Source: Prevotella histicola JCM 15637 = DNF00424 (GTDB lineage Bacteria > Bacteroidota > Bacteroidia > Bacteroidales > Bacteroidaceae). Taken from it: 64,000 nucleotides of DNA. A program made the position numbers and the translations under genes. The DNA is taken from assembly GCF_000613925.1 (NCBI RefSeq), contig NZ_BAJX01000001.1, positions 186,001 to 250,000 on the forward strand, written 5' to 3'. A model generated the notes under the pieces. The model saw nothing but the letters and a program-made list of their open reading frames with translations. It was not told the DNA's origin and searched no databases. This document shows, in pieces, positions 37,482-45,414 of the stretch (position 1 is the first letter of the stretch; every line of letters starts with the position of its first letter).

Positions 37482-37584
37482 TAAAGATGCCCTTTTACAT
37501 TACAAAAAGGCATCTTTTACACCTCAAAAGAGCACCTCTTACCATACAAAAGGGCATCTTTTATTGTGTCAAAGACCATCTGTT
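37482..37584. repeat. Five-unit dyad array, 22-base period (AAAAG-N5-CTTTT)
   Basis: Dyads start at 37482, 37504, 37526, 37548 and 37570. Unit 4 is a perfect AAAAG-GGCAT-CTTTT; the others have one or two arm mismatches. The 7-base spacers are ACATTAC, ACACCTC, ACCATAC and ATTGTGT. It sits midway between inverted repeat copies B and C. Confidence 0.9.
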
Positions 37585-37699
37585 ATTTTCAACTTATGAA
37601 TCTTTATTACAACACTATTAATGTATTTTTTTTTGTGACAACAGAATACAGGCCCTTTAGCATTGATAGAAAGATACCATTTAAATGATTACTTTTCAA

Positions 37700-37803
37700 T
37701 TTTCCTATCACTCCTATCACTATACCCTTTACTGCAACACATTAATAATAAAGCGTTTATGCGAAATGTTAAAAGTGACAGCAACTAAAAACAAAAACTA
37801 ACT
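37700..37803 (-). repeat. Dispersed intergenic repeat, copy C (inverted)
   Basis: On the minus strand: TTTTTAGTTGCTGTCACTTT, continuing into AACATTTCG, then TGATAGGAGTGATAGGAAAA starting 58 bases after the CAC of the first block. It is inverted relative to copy B. Confidence 0.78.
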
Positions 37804-38031
37804 TCGGATTTTAGCGTAATTATGAGTCATATAGTCCAAAGACTGCATCCGTGAGAATAGGGATCTTCCTTTGTGGTTATAAGTCTTCTTTATGTTGGAA
37901 CAAAGATAATCAAAAGAGCTAAATCCCTATAGAGAAGTTCTTATAGAGTGATTACTTAATCTAAAAATGTCAATAATTGACAGTTATACTCGAACAAATG
38001 GTTATTGTATACACTCATAATCTATTAAAAA

Positions 38032-38063
38032 GCCCCTCACAAACAATTGTATTTGTGAGGGGC
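38032..38063 (-). terminator. Terminator after the PpiD-like gene
   Basis: Perfect 12-base arms GCCCCTCACAAA (38032-38043) and TTTGTGAGGGGC (38052-38063), followed by TTTTTAATAG on the minus strand. Confidence 0.9.
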
Positions 38064-38086
38064 ATTCTATATTCTAATCTGAATTC

Positions 38087-40234
38087 TTAGAAGAAGAGGT
38101 AGCGATTATCAACTACATTTGCTTTAAGAATAAGATCTTGCATAAAGTTTCCAACTTGCTGCATGTTCTGTTGTGCACACTGTTGAAGCATTTGAGCCTC
38201 ATTATATTTAGACCCTGCACGCATGGTCTTCTTCATAACTTGGAAAACATATACACCTGCATTACCCTTTACAGGAGCCTTTGAGAATTTGCCTGCAGCA
38301 GTAGCAGCAACTGCGCCTGAAAGTGCTGGTTCAACTGAACCAGTTGCCTGTACAAAAGCTGGACTAGCAAAAGTAATTTGATTTACCATACTTACCTTTG
38401 CACCCTTAGATTGTGCAGCAGCAATGGTATTTACACCTTTAAGTTTAGACTCAAGCATCTCTGCCTTCTTATCCTTCATTACCTCACGCTTAAGGATCTC
38501 CTTTACTTGTGGATCATCCCATGCACGATAACCTTGTGGGTGAACAGCAGTGAGGACAAGAACCATGAAATGATCATTATCTCCACATTCATAAAGAGGA
38601 GAGATATCACCTACCTTAGCATCAAACAGCCATTTGAGTGCATCACGAGTTCCATGTATTCCTGCTACATAATGCCCAGCCGTAGAAATATCATTAAGAG
38701 ACTGTACACGATAACCATATTTACCTGCATTCTTCTCAAGATCAGCAGCAGTAGTACTCTTTGCGACAAATTCAGAGAATTTATTATAAGCTTCACCGCG
38801 TGTAGACTTAGAGAAGTCTATAAGTTTCTTGATAACAGCTGCTGTGGTCTTTGTCTTGAAATCTTTCTTATCAAGAACCTGAAGAATAATATTTCCTTGT
38901 GCTAAAGACACATTTTGTACAGCATTAACTTCTCCATTGAGGAGTGCGTTAATAAATGTACGATTATCTTGACTCATAGAAGGAGCGCCCTCATACTGCT
39001 GCCCTGTGAACCAAACCTTTTCACCAGTCTGACCATAACGTTTTGCAAGTGTCTCAAAGTTCGCACCAGCTGCCAATGCCTTCTGTATTGAATCTGCCTT
39101 TACACGTGCTTCATCAGGTGTATTAGCAGCAATTTGTATCTGACGGAACTGTACCGAGTCAGGCAGCTGAGCTTTTGAAAGTACACGAATAATATTCAAA
39201 GTATTATCCTGCTTATTCTCAATAACTCCAGTAGTACCAATAGCAAGCGAGTCAATTTTAGAAGCTATATCTGGATACTGCTGGTAAGCCTTGCTACTTA
39301 CAGGAACGCCAAGATAAGGAATTGCACTACTACTCTTACTAACAATTATCGATGGATCAGAAGCTGTTGAAAGTTGCTTTTGGAAGTCATTCATTTCTTT
39401 CGCTACTGCATTACGATCAGCTGTACTTGCCTTTATCTGATAATCGACATACTTAATATCACGTGTCTCAATATTCTGACGGAAAGCTGGCTTAAGCTCT
39501 TCATATTTAGCCTTGAGATCTTCATCTGTAACCTTTACATCTGCATCCTTAACAGAGCTATATGCTAAAGAGGCAAGCTGAATTTGGCTTTCTTCATTAT
39601 TGTCATTGAAAGCCATCTTGGCTTCTGCTTTATTGGAAAGGACACAACTGGCAAGTAATGCCTGATACTTCTGCCCAAGGAGCTGTGTACGAAGCTGCTT
39701 CTCTATAAAGAGCCAATAATCATAGACCTGCTGCAACTGATCGAGTTGCTCCGACTTTGCAGCTTTAGCCTTATTATACCCATCAAGGAATTGCTTCAAA
39801 GCATTCACATCAAAACGCCCCGTCTGTTGATTGACAAATGGGGTTTGAGCTAACATTGGACTTGTTCCATCATTAAGAACATTTTGAATCTCTTGTTCAG
39901 TAACAGTAAGACCAACTTTCTTTGCATCAGCTTCCAATACGCGATTATTTACCAACTGCTGCCATACTTGATCTTTTACCTGGTTGAGTTCCTCTTCAGA
40001 TAGATTGTCTCGTTGCATGGTAAACTTAATTGCAGACTGATATTCATCAATCAATTTCTGATAATCCTGGACACTAATTTTCTCGCCCAGGATTTCACCA
40101 ATTTGCTGCCGAGCCTCTCCCTTAATTCCATTACAAGAACGGAAGGCCTCTTCAGCAATAAATGCGAACAAGGCTAGACCGATAATGACTATCAGCGTTA
40201 CGCCCTTGCTTCTAATTTTTCCTAATGCTGCCAT
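38087..40234 (-). CDS. Periplasmic peptidyl-prolyl isomerase, PpiD/SurA-like
   Basis: 715-residue inner-membrane-anchored foldase. A single transmembrane helix (about 12-28) is followed by a SurA_N-3-like chaperone segment (about 35-230), a parvulin rotamase domain (about 345-440) and a long C-terminal chaperone region. It resembles PpiD and probably helps outer-membrane proteins fold at the translocon exit. It is the last gene of an envelope cluster (beta-barrel protein, LptC-like, CorC-like, PpiD-like), 100 bases after the CorC-like gene, and is followed by a strong terminator. Confidence 0.85.
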   Translation of the reverse strand: MAALGKIRSKGVTLIVIIGLALFAFIAEEAFRSCNGIKGEARQQIGEILGEKISVQDYQKLIDEYQSAIKFTMQRDNLSEEELNQVKDQVWQQLVNNRVLEADAKKVGLTVTEQEIQNVLNDGTSPMLAQTPFVNQQTGRFDVNALKQFLDGYNKAKAAKSEQLDQLQQVYDYWLFIEKQLRTQLLGQKYQALLASCVLSNKAEAKMAFNDNNEESQIQLASLAYSSVKDADVKVTDEDLKAKYEELKPAFRQNIETRDIKYVDYQIKASTADRNAVAKEMNDFQKQLSTASDPSIIVSKSSSAIPYLGVPVSSKAYQQYPDIASKIDSLAIGTTGVIENKQDNTLNIIRVLSKAQLPDSVQFRQIQIAANTPDEARVKADSIQKALAAGANFETLAKRYGQTGEKVWFTGQQYEGAPSMSQDNRTFINALLNGEVNAVQNVSLAQGNIILQVLDKKDFKTKTTAAVIKKLIDFSKSTRGEAYNKFSEFVAKSTTAADLEKNAGKYGYRVQSLNDISTAGHYVAGIHGTRDALKWLFDAKVGDISPLYECGDNDHFMVLVLTAVHPQGYRAWDDPQVKEILKREVMKDKKAEMLESKLKGVNTIAAAQSKGAKVSMVNQITFASPAFVQATGSVEPALSGAVAATAAGKFSKAPVKGNAGVYVFQVMKKTMRAGSKYNEAQMLQQCAQQNMQQVGNFMQDLILKANVVDNRYLFF

Positions 40235-40287
40235 TTTTAGATTTTTATTTTGATATTTAATTATTTCGCTTCATGACAAATTGCCCA

Positions 40288-40295
40288 CAAAAATA
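40288..40295 (-). promoter_or_regulatory. Possible internal -7 element for the PpiD-like gene
   Basis: TATTTTTG on the minus strand, 53 bases upstream of the PpiD-like ATG, in the only gap of this cluster long enough for a promoter. No clear -33. Confidence 0.35.
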
Positions 40296-40334
40296 CAAAG
40301 AAAAAGGCAACTATCATAATTTTTCATGCACAAA

Positions 40335-41599
40335 TTAGTTCATTGAGTGGACTTTCAATTTTACAAGTTCTATTTTTGTCATAGTATTTTTAATAATCTT
40401 GAATTCATAATTATCAACCATAATGATTTCATTCAATTTAGGGAAGCTCTGGTAAACATGTAAAAGCAAACCACCAACTGTTTTATAATCATCATTTTCT
40501 GGTAAATCAAGATTGAACATTTCATTGACTTTGTCTATCTCCAAACGAGCTGAGAGAACATATTTCCCATCACCTGTCTGTTTAGCTATGTACTTTGTAT
40601 TGTCATGCTCATCTTCAATATCACCAAAGATCTCCTCAACAATGTCTTCCAAAGATACAATTCCATTTGTACCACCAAATTCATCGACAACAACACCTAA
40701 ACTTTTTTTCTGCTGAAGGAAATTTGCATGAGCTTCTGTGCCGCCATAGTTTCTGGGACAAAAGGCATTTGTCGTATGCACTCTTTCCACCTTTCAGGAG
40801 CACGAAACATCTCTGAAGAATGGATATAACCTTTTATATGATCTATATCTCCTTGGTATACTATGATCTTAGAATTTCCACTTTCTATAAACATCTGCTG
40901 AAGTTCATCAAGGGTACAATTTTCCTCCACAGCATTAATCTCTGTACGTGGTACCATACAATCTCGAACTTTTGTATCTTGGAAATCCAATGCATTTTGG
41001 AAGATCTTTACTTCATCCTCGATTTCATCCTCATTCTCTGCATTATCAATAGAACTTTGAAGAAGATAATCTAAGTCAACTTTCGTAAATGTCCCATCAT
41101 TACTCTCTTCATCTACCTTTGCTCCTAACATACGAAGAAGTATACGTGCGAGAAAAGTTGCAAAACGACTAATCGGCCATAGTACTATAAAGAAAACATA
41201 TGCGAGTGGAGCAAAAAATGTCAACAAACGATTTGGATTACTTTTGAAAAGAGTTTTCGGTAAAAACTCACCAGTAAAGAGTATAACAAGTGTTGAAGCA
41301 ATAGTATCTGCTATCACTCTTGTGGCAGGATCAAAAGGATTGAATAATGTTGCATCAAAAAGTTGTGCGAAAAAAATACCATAGACAACAAGCACTATGT
41401 TATTCCCAACCAGCATTGTTGAGACAAATCCGTTGGGATTATTATAGAACACTGTCAGACATTTCTGCGCAATGCCATTCTTTTCCCTATCCATCTCTGC
41501 AAGAAGACGATTACTTGCAACAAAGGCTATCTCCATTCCTGAAAAGAATGCTGAGAGAACCATTGTTATAAAAATTCCTATAATTAAATTTATATCCAA
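40335..41599 (-). pseudogene. CorC/HlyC-like CBS protein, frameshifted
   Basis: Inner-membrane DUF21-CBS-CBS-CorC_HlyC protein, a family linked to Mg/Co efflux. Three or four N-terminal hydrophobic helices (about 1-150) precede two CBS domains. The first frame (41599 to about 40725) ends at a TAG just after SFSRKKV. The rest, from FLQQKKSLGVVVDEFGG to the end, lies in the -1 frame. One missing A in AAATTT (40719-40725) would restore KLMQNFLQQKK, matching the family spacing to VVDEFGG. An A7 run (T7 on plus, 40703-40709) lies directly before the premature stop. It may be a true lesion or a consensus error. Confidence 0.85.
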
Positions 41600-41610
41600 C
41601 TTTTGATTTT

Positions 41611-42261
41611 TTACTTTTGCTTTACTATTGGTCCTTTCAAGCTATCCACATGGGAAGTATCAATAGGAGTAAACCCAGAATTAGGACCAGGCATCATTTC
41701 CGTATCAGAAAAAACACCCCACCCCTTTGTTTGACGTATCTCATAATTAGTCATTTGTTCATCACTACGAAACCAATTACCCTCTAGATCTTTGTCAGGA
41801 GTTCGTAAATGAGAATAAGTGTATGACCACATCTGATGATTCCTTTCATCCCAAAAGAGTTCATTACTATAAAAGGAGAGTCCTTGTGCAGTAAGAATCC
41901 TAACACGTCCATGGAGTTCCCAACGACGATCTTTATCAAAATATACAGCTGTATCACATTGGATATAGCCTACTATATGCTTTTTTAAATCAAACTGGGT
42001 CAGAAGTATTCCTTTATTGAAAGTCCAACGAGAAGGTTTTTTATTTTCATTCACTTCCCACTGTTCGGTTACAATTCTATACTTAATAACTCCTGAATCA
42101 GAAATCAAGGTATTTACACCATAGGTTGTCATGACTGGAACAGAATCACGATCATATATGGCAGGGGCAGTGTGCTCACGTTCCTCTGTGCAAGAAATAA
42201 GCATACTCCCTAAAGTTATAAGTAACAGAACTAAAAAAAGGATGTTACGTCCAAAACGCAT
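41611..42261 (-). CDS. lptC: LptC-like LPS export protein
   Basis: 216-residue protein with a lipobox-like LISC (Cys24) after a hydrophobic helix, then a LptC/OstA-like beta-jellyroll with repeated short strands, YDRDSVP, and GRVRILTAQGLSFYSNELFWDE. Bacterial LptC couples the LptBFG ATPase complex to LptA for lipopolysaccharide transport. The ATG at 42261 is chosen over a 12-codon extension that overlaps the upstream gene; the spacing from that gene's stop is 1 base. Sequence identity to known LptC is low in this family, so the call rests on fold-level pattern and context. Confidence 0.78.
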   Translation of the reverse strand: MRFGRNILFLVLLLITLGSMLISCTEEREHTAPAIYDRDSVPVMTTYGVNTLISDSGVIKYRIVTEQWEVNENKKPSRWTFNKGILLTQFDLKKHIVGYIQCDTAVYFDKDRRWELHGRVRILTAQGLSFYSNELFWDERNHQMWSYTYSHLRTPDKDLEGNWFRSDEQMTNYEIRQTKGWGVFSDTEMMPGPNSGFTPIDTSHVDSLKGPIVKQK

Positions 42262-42262
42262 A

Positions 42263-43570
42263 TTATTCAACCTTAAACTTAGCAAACCAACGCTCATTGA
42301 AAGTTAGGCCAACGTTGATTCGAAACATGTTCTCTTTAATTAATCCTGTAGCACTTTGATTTACCCACTCAGCACTGATATTTAAAATACTACGATTGTT
42401 GTAGCCGTTAATGATTGGAATGCCAACGCCAAGACTTGCAGATAACTCACGTGGCCCATCTGCTCCATTTATCTTTAAATAGGGGCTTGTATAGCTGATA
42501 CCTGCACGATAGTGCAAACGATCAAAGAATCCGCGATAACGTTCACCTCTACAATAATCACCTCCAAGAGTCAGACGGTGTCTATCTTTAAAAAAACCAT
42601 CAGCTAAGGCAAAAGTTGTGGTTGATCCGGTCCCACTCAATCGGGGGTATAAAATCTTAGCCCATTTCTGCAACTGATAGTCAACTCCTATTTTCAAATG
42701 ATTATTGTGATTCCACATTAAACCTATACCAATAGTATGTGGCAACTCAAAAGCATTAGATATCATATAACGAGTTGTATCAGAAACACCTGTTTGTGAG
42801 TTTGTTGAGAAAAGATTGCATTCAGTATTAGAATTCAACTTATGCCCAAAAGAATAGGTTAATCCTAAAGTAAGTTCATCTTTCTTTGTGATAGCATGTG
42901 TATATTGCGCTCCAAAATCCAACTTATAATTTTTAATTTCTGCCGTATAATTCCTTGAGATAGTATTAACATAACTATCACTATAACTATTTGTAGTATA
43001 TCTGTTTAACGTACCCCAAAGATAAGAAATATTTGCTCCAAAAGAAAAACCCTTAAAAGGTTCCCATCCTGCTCCCAAATATACCTGATGCAATCCTCCG
43101 TCACCACTATATGTGTTTGAATAGGTTGTACTGGGAGATGATGGGCTAGGAAAAGCATTTACGTTACGCGTGTTACTAAAGTTATAGCCCACATTCGAAT
43201 ATGGCAAAAGTCCAAAACTTACTCCAACATGTTTAAAAGCCCTAAAAGAAGCAACAATATATTCGATATCAGCATTATGCGCATTAACTTTATGCCCACC
43301 CTCATCAAAATTAGTCAATTGAAGACTAAGGCCAGCATCAAAGATAAATGAGAGAGAGTCAACGGCAGAATATGAAGCTGGATTCATGTGATTAACCTGA
43401 TTATGCTCGTGAAAACCATAAGCCAATCCATTCATACCGCGATTGAATCCTGTCGCTTGGGTTGCCAAAGCTCCTAAGCCATATTGGCTATAAGGTGAAT
43501 TAGTGCCACTTTGAGCGAAGCCTTGCATCGCAAATCCAGCAAATAATGCCGATACTATTATCTTCTTCAT
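42263..43570 (-). CDS. Outer-membrane beta-barrel protein
   Basis: 435-residue exported protein. A signal peptide (MKKIIVSALFAGFAMQGFA) is followed by repeated amphipathic strands with aromatic ends, typical of an outer-membrane barrel. The N-terminal SPYSQYGLG segment recalls FadL/OmpP1-like Bacteroidota barrels, but I do not assign a substrate. It is the first gene of the cluster with LptC-like, CorC-like and PpiD-like genes, so a role in envelope biogenesis or uptake is plausible. A TAACTTTG -7 element lies 50 bases upstream. Confidence 0.72.
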   Translation of the reverse strand: MKKIIVSALFAGFAMQGFAQSGTNSPYSQYGLGALATQATGFNRGMNGLAYGFHEHNQVNHMNPASYSAVDSLSFIFDAGLSLQLTNFDEGGHKVNAHNADIEYIVASFRAFKHVGVSFGLLPYSNVGYNFSNTRNVNAFPSPSSPSTTYSNTYSGDGGLHQVYLGAGWEPFKGFSFGANISYLWGTLNRYTTNSYSDSYVNTISRNYTAEIKNYKLDFGAQYTHAITKKDELTLGLTYSFGHKLNSNTECNLFSTNSQTGVSDTTRYMISNAFELPHTIGIGLMWNHNNHLKIGVDYQLQKWAKILYPRLSGTGSTTTFALADGFFKDRHRLTLGGDYCRGERYRGFFDRLHYRAGISYTSPYLKINGADGPRELSASLGVGIPIINGYNNRSILNISAEWVNQSATGLIKENMFRINVGLTFNERWFAKFKVE

Positions 43571-43619
43571 TCGTTATCTGTTCTGATCGTGACCGTTAAG
43601 TCTTAACAATATATTGGCG

Positions 43620-43627
43620 CAAAGTTA
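43620..43627 (-). promoter_or_regulatory. Putative -7 element for the envelope cluster
   Basis: TAACTTTG on the minus strand, 49 bases upstream of the beta-barrel gene ATG. Confidence 0.5.
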
Positions 43628-43686
43628 TTAAAAAAAATCTATATAGCAGAAAAACGATAAAGGATTTTGAATTTTAATAGGCTTTC

Positions 43687-43717
43687 TTTGTGCTCTCATG
43701 CTTTTTTGTTACCTTTG
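43687..43717 (+). promoter_or_regulatory. Promoter of the DUF4105 gene
   Basis: TTTG (43687-43690) and TACCTTTG (43710-43717) with a 19-base spacer, ending only 9 bases before the chosen ATG, so the transcript would have a very short or no leader. Confidence 0.75.
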
Positions 43718-43726
43718 CCACAAATA

Positions 43727-44914
43727 ATGAAGAGAAAAGTTTTATATATTGTACTAATATGCTTGCTGTCAGTCTTACAAATGATAGCGGTGGCACGTCC
43801 TATCAGCAATACTGATAGTATACAGATATCGCTTCTAACATGTTCCCCTGGACAGGAAGTTTGGGCACAATATGGGCATACAGCCGTTAGGTATTGGAAT
43901 AAGACAAACGGAGAAGATTTCGCCATTAATTATGGGATTTTTTCTCCGAATCAATCTTATTTTATTCCACGTTTCATCTTAGGTCTAACAGATTATCACA
44001 TGGGGGTAGAACCCATGAGTTCTTTTCTCGCCCAATATGATTATGAAGGAAGAGGAGTTGTTGAACAAGTCTTAGATATTTCTATTGAAGATAAAGAAGC
44101 TATTCTGAAGGCATTAGAGGAGAATATAAAACCTGAAAATACTGTATACAGATATAATTTCTTCTATGATAATTGTACGACTCGTGCACGTGACTTGATT
44201 GTAAACCACTTACACGATAAAGTTATTTATCCCAAAGCACAAGAGGACGCAACCTTCCGTTCAATGATCCACAAATGGAATCACTCTTTTCCATGGACAA
44301 AATTTGGAGAAGATTTGCTACTCGGAGTAAATGCCGATCGAAGAACGACAAAATCAGAACAGCAGTTTCTACCCGAAAATTTAAAGAATGATTTTGAAAA
44401 GACCATTTACAATGGACATTGGCTAGTAAAGAGTACACATGTGCTATTGGTACCTAAACAAATGACTCAAACTTCAGGATTTCCAATTCCCCCGCTAATT
44501 ATGGCCCTGTTCCTTGCTTCGATTAATTTAATAATTGACATTATATATTATCGCAAGCATCAGGCTTATTGGATATGGGACACTACCTTACTTGTATTGT
44601 CTGGAGCATTAGGTCTTATATTTTTTATTATGATATTCTCCCAACACCCTTGTGTCAGCTTAAATACTATTATATTATTCTTCAATCCTCTCCCATTTCT
44701 ATTTTTGCATAAGACTATACAAAAATCTAGGAGACAGGAATATAATAGCTGGTGGTTAATATGGGGGATTCTCATAACTTTAGGATTTATTGGAACTATT
44801 TTTCAGTATGTTCCATCCCCTGCACGAATCATGGCATTATCCTTGCTGATACATTGCATAATACATTTGCTGATTGATAAGCCAACATCCATAAGACCTG
44901 GCTCAAACAAATGA
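43727..44914 (+). CDS. DUF4105 (Lnb-like N-terminal domain) membrane protein
   Basis: 396-residue exported and membrane-bound protein. A signal peptide precedes a periplasmic domain with CSPGQEVWAQYGHTAVR and FFYDNCTTRARD, the conserved Cys/His pattern of the DUF4105 family. About four transmembrane helices follow (residues roughly 250-390). The domain has a possible cysteine-peptidase-like fold, but function is unknown. The ATG at 43727 is supported by a consensus promoter directly upstream. Its stop overlaps the ATG of the next small gene by 4 bases (ATGA) if that gene uses its first ATG. Confidence 0.78.
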   Translation: MKRKVLYIVLICLLSVLQMIAVARPISNTDSIQISLLTCSPGQEVWAQYGHTAVRYWNKTNGEDFAINYGIFSPNQSYFIPRFILGLTDYHMGVEPMSSFLAQYDYEGRGVVEQVLDISIEDKEAILKALEENIKPENTVYRYNFFYDNCTTRARDLIVNHLHDKVIYPKAQEDATFRSMIHKWNHSFPWTKFGEDLLLGVNADRRTTKSEQQFLPENLKNDFEKTIYNGHWLVKSTHVLLVPKQMTQTSGFPIPPLIMALFLASINLIIDIIYYRKHQAYWIWDTTLLVLSGALGLIFFIMIFSQHPCVSLNTIILFFNPLPFLFLHKTIQKSRRQEYNSWWLIWGILITLGFIGTIFQYVPSPARIMALSLLIHCIIHLLIDKPTSIRPGSNK

Positions 44915-44919
44915 GAGAA

Positions 44920-45201
44920 ATGAATAAATACATCACTGCACTACTTGTAGTCCTAGCTACGACAGGAGTAGAAGCACAGAATTATCAGTCTGTGCTCAAA
45001 CTGGTATTGGGTGATGTCAATGTAGAAGATTTCTACCGTTTAAAAGAATTTAAAGGTTCTGAAAAGGATATTCTATCTATCATAGAAACTTTTAGGCTAA
45101 TAAAAGAAGAAAAAGAGACTGAGCCCGTAAAAAAACTAGCAGCCCTTATTACAGATTCAGCAAAGGTAAATTCCGCAGAACTTTTTTTCTTTATTACATG
45201 A
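44920..45201 (+). CDS. Small exported protein of unknown function
   Basis: 93 residues from the ATG at 44920 (an in-frame ATG at 44911 overlaps the previous stop). It has a likely signal peptide ending near VEA-QNYQ and then a charged helical body. I do not recognise a family. The frame stops right after a T7 run; one extra T would extend it by about 16 residues, so its C-terminus is uncertain. It follows the DUF4105 gene in the same transcript. Confidence 0.6.
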   Translation: MNKYITALLVVLATTGVEAQNYQSVLKLVLGDVNVEDFYRLKEFKGSEKDILSIIETFRLIKEEKETEPVKKLAALITDSAKVNSAELFFFIT

Positions 45202-45295
45202 ATATAAAAAACAACAGTGTTTTCTCCCAATTCCTTCCATTAGAACTGGGATAAAAATTCGTGCACCAAGCGAGACCTAACAAAGGTCAATACAA

Positions 45296-45320
45296 GGAAG
45301 TAAGACACCGTCTTACTTCC
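45296..45320. terminator. Hairpin upstream of secA
   Basis: Perfect 11-base arms GGAAGTAAGAC (45296-45306) and GTCTTACTTCC (45310-45320) with a 3-base loop, preceded by a 5-base hairpin GACCT-AACAA-AGGTC (45274-45288). There is no clear T tract on the plus strand. It probably ends the DUF4105 transcript or lies in the secA leader. Confidence 0.5.
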
Positions 45321-45414
45321 AAATTTACAAAAAAAGAAGCTTGAATCATTTACTTCTCAAGCAATTATATACAAAGATCCACATAAGAAATATGCGGAAT
45401 AAATAATAAATAAA

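Larger units (their letters stand above)
37084..38086. other. 1-kb intergenic region with repeats
   Basis: No gene is supported. It holds inverted copies B (37121-37222) and C (37700-37803) of the dispersed repeat, a five-unit dyad array between them (37482-37584), an 11-base inverted repeat TTCTTGTAAAC/GTTTACAAGAA (37319-37329, 37381-37391) and the terminator of the PpiD-like gene (38032-38063). Confidence 0.65.
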
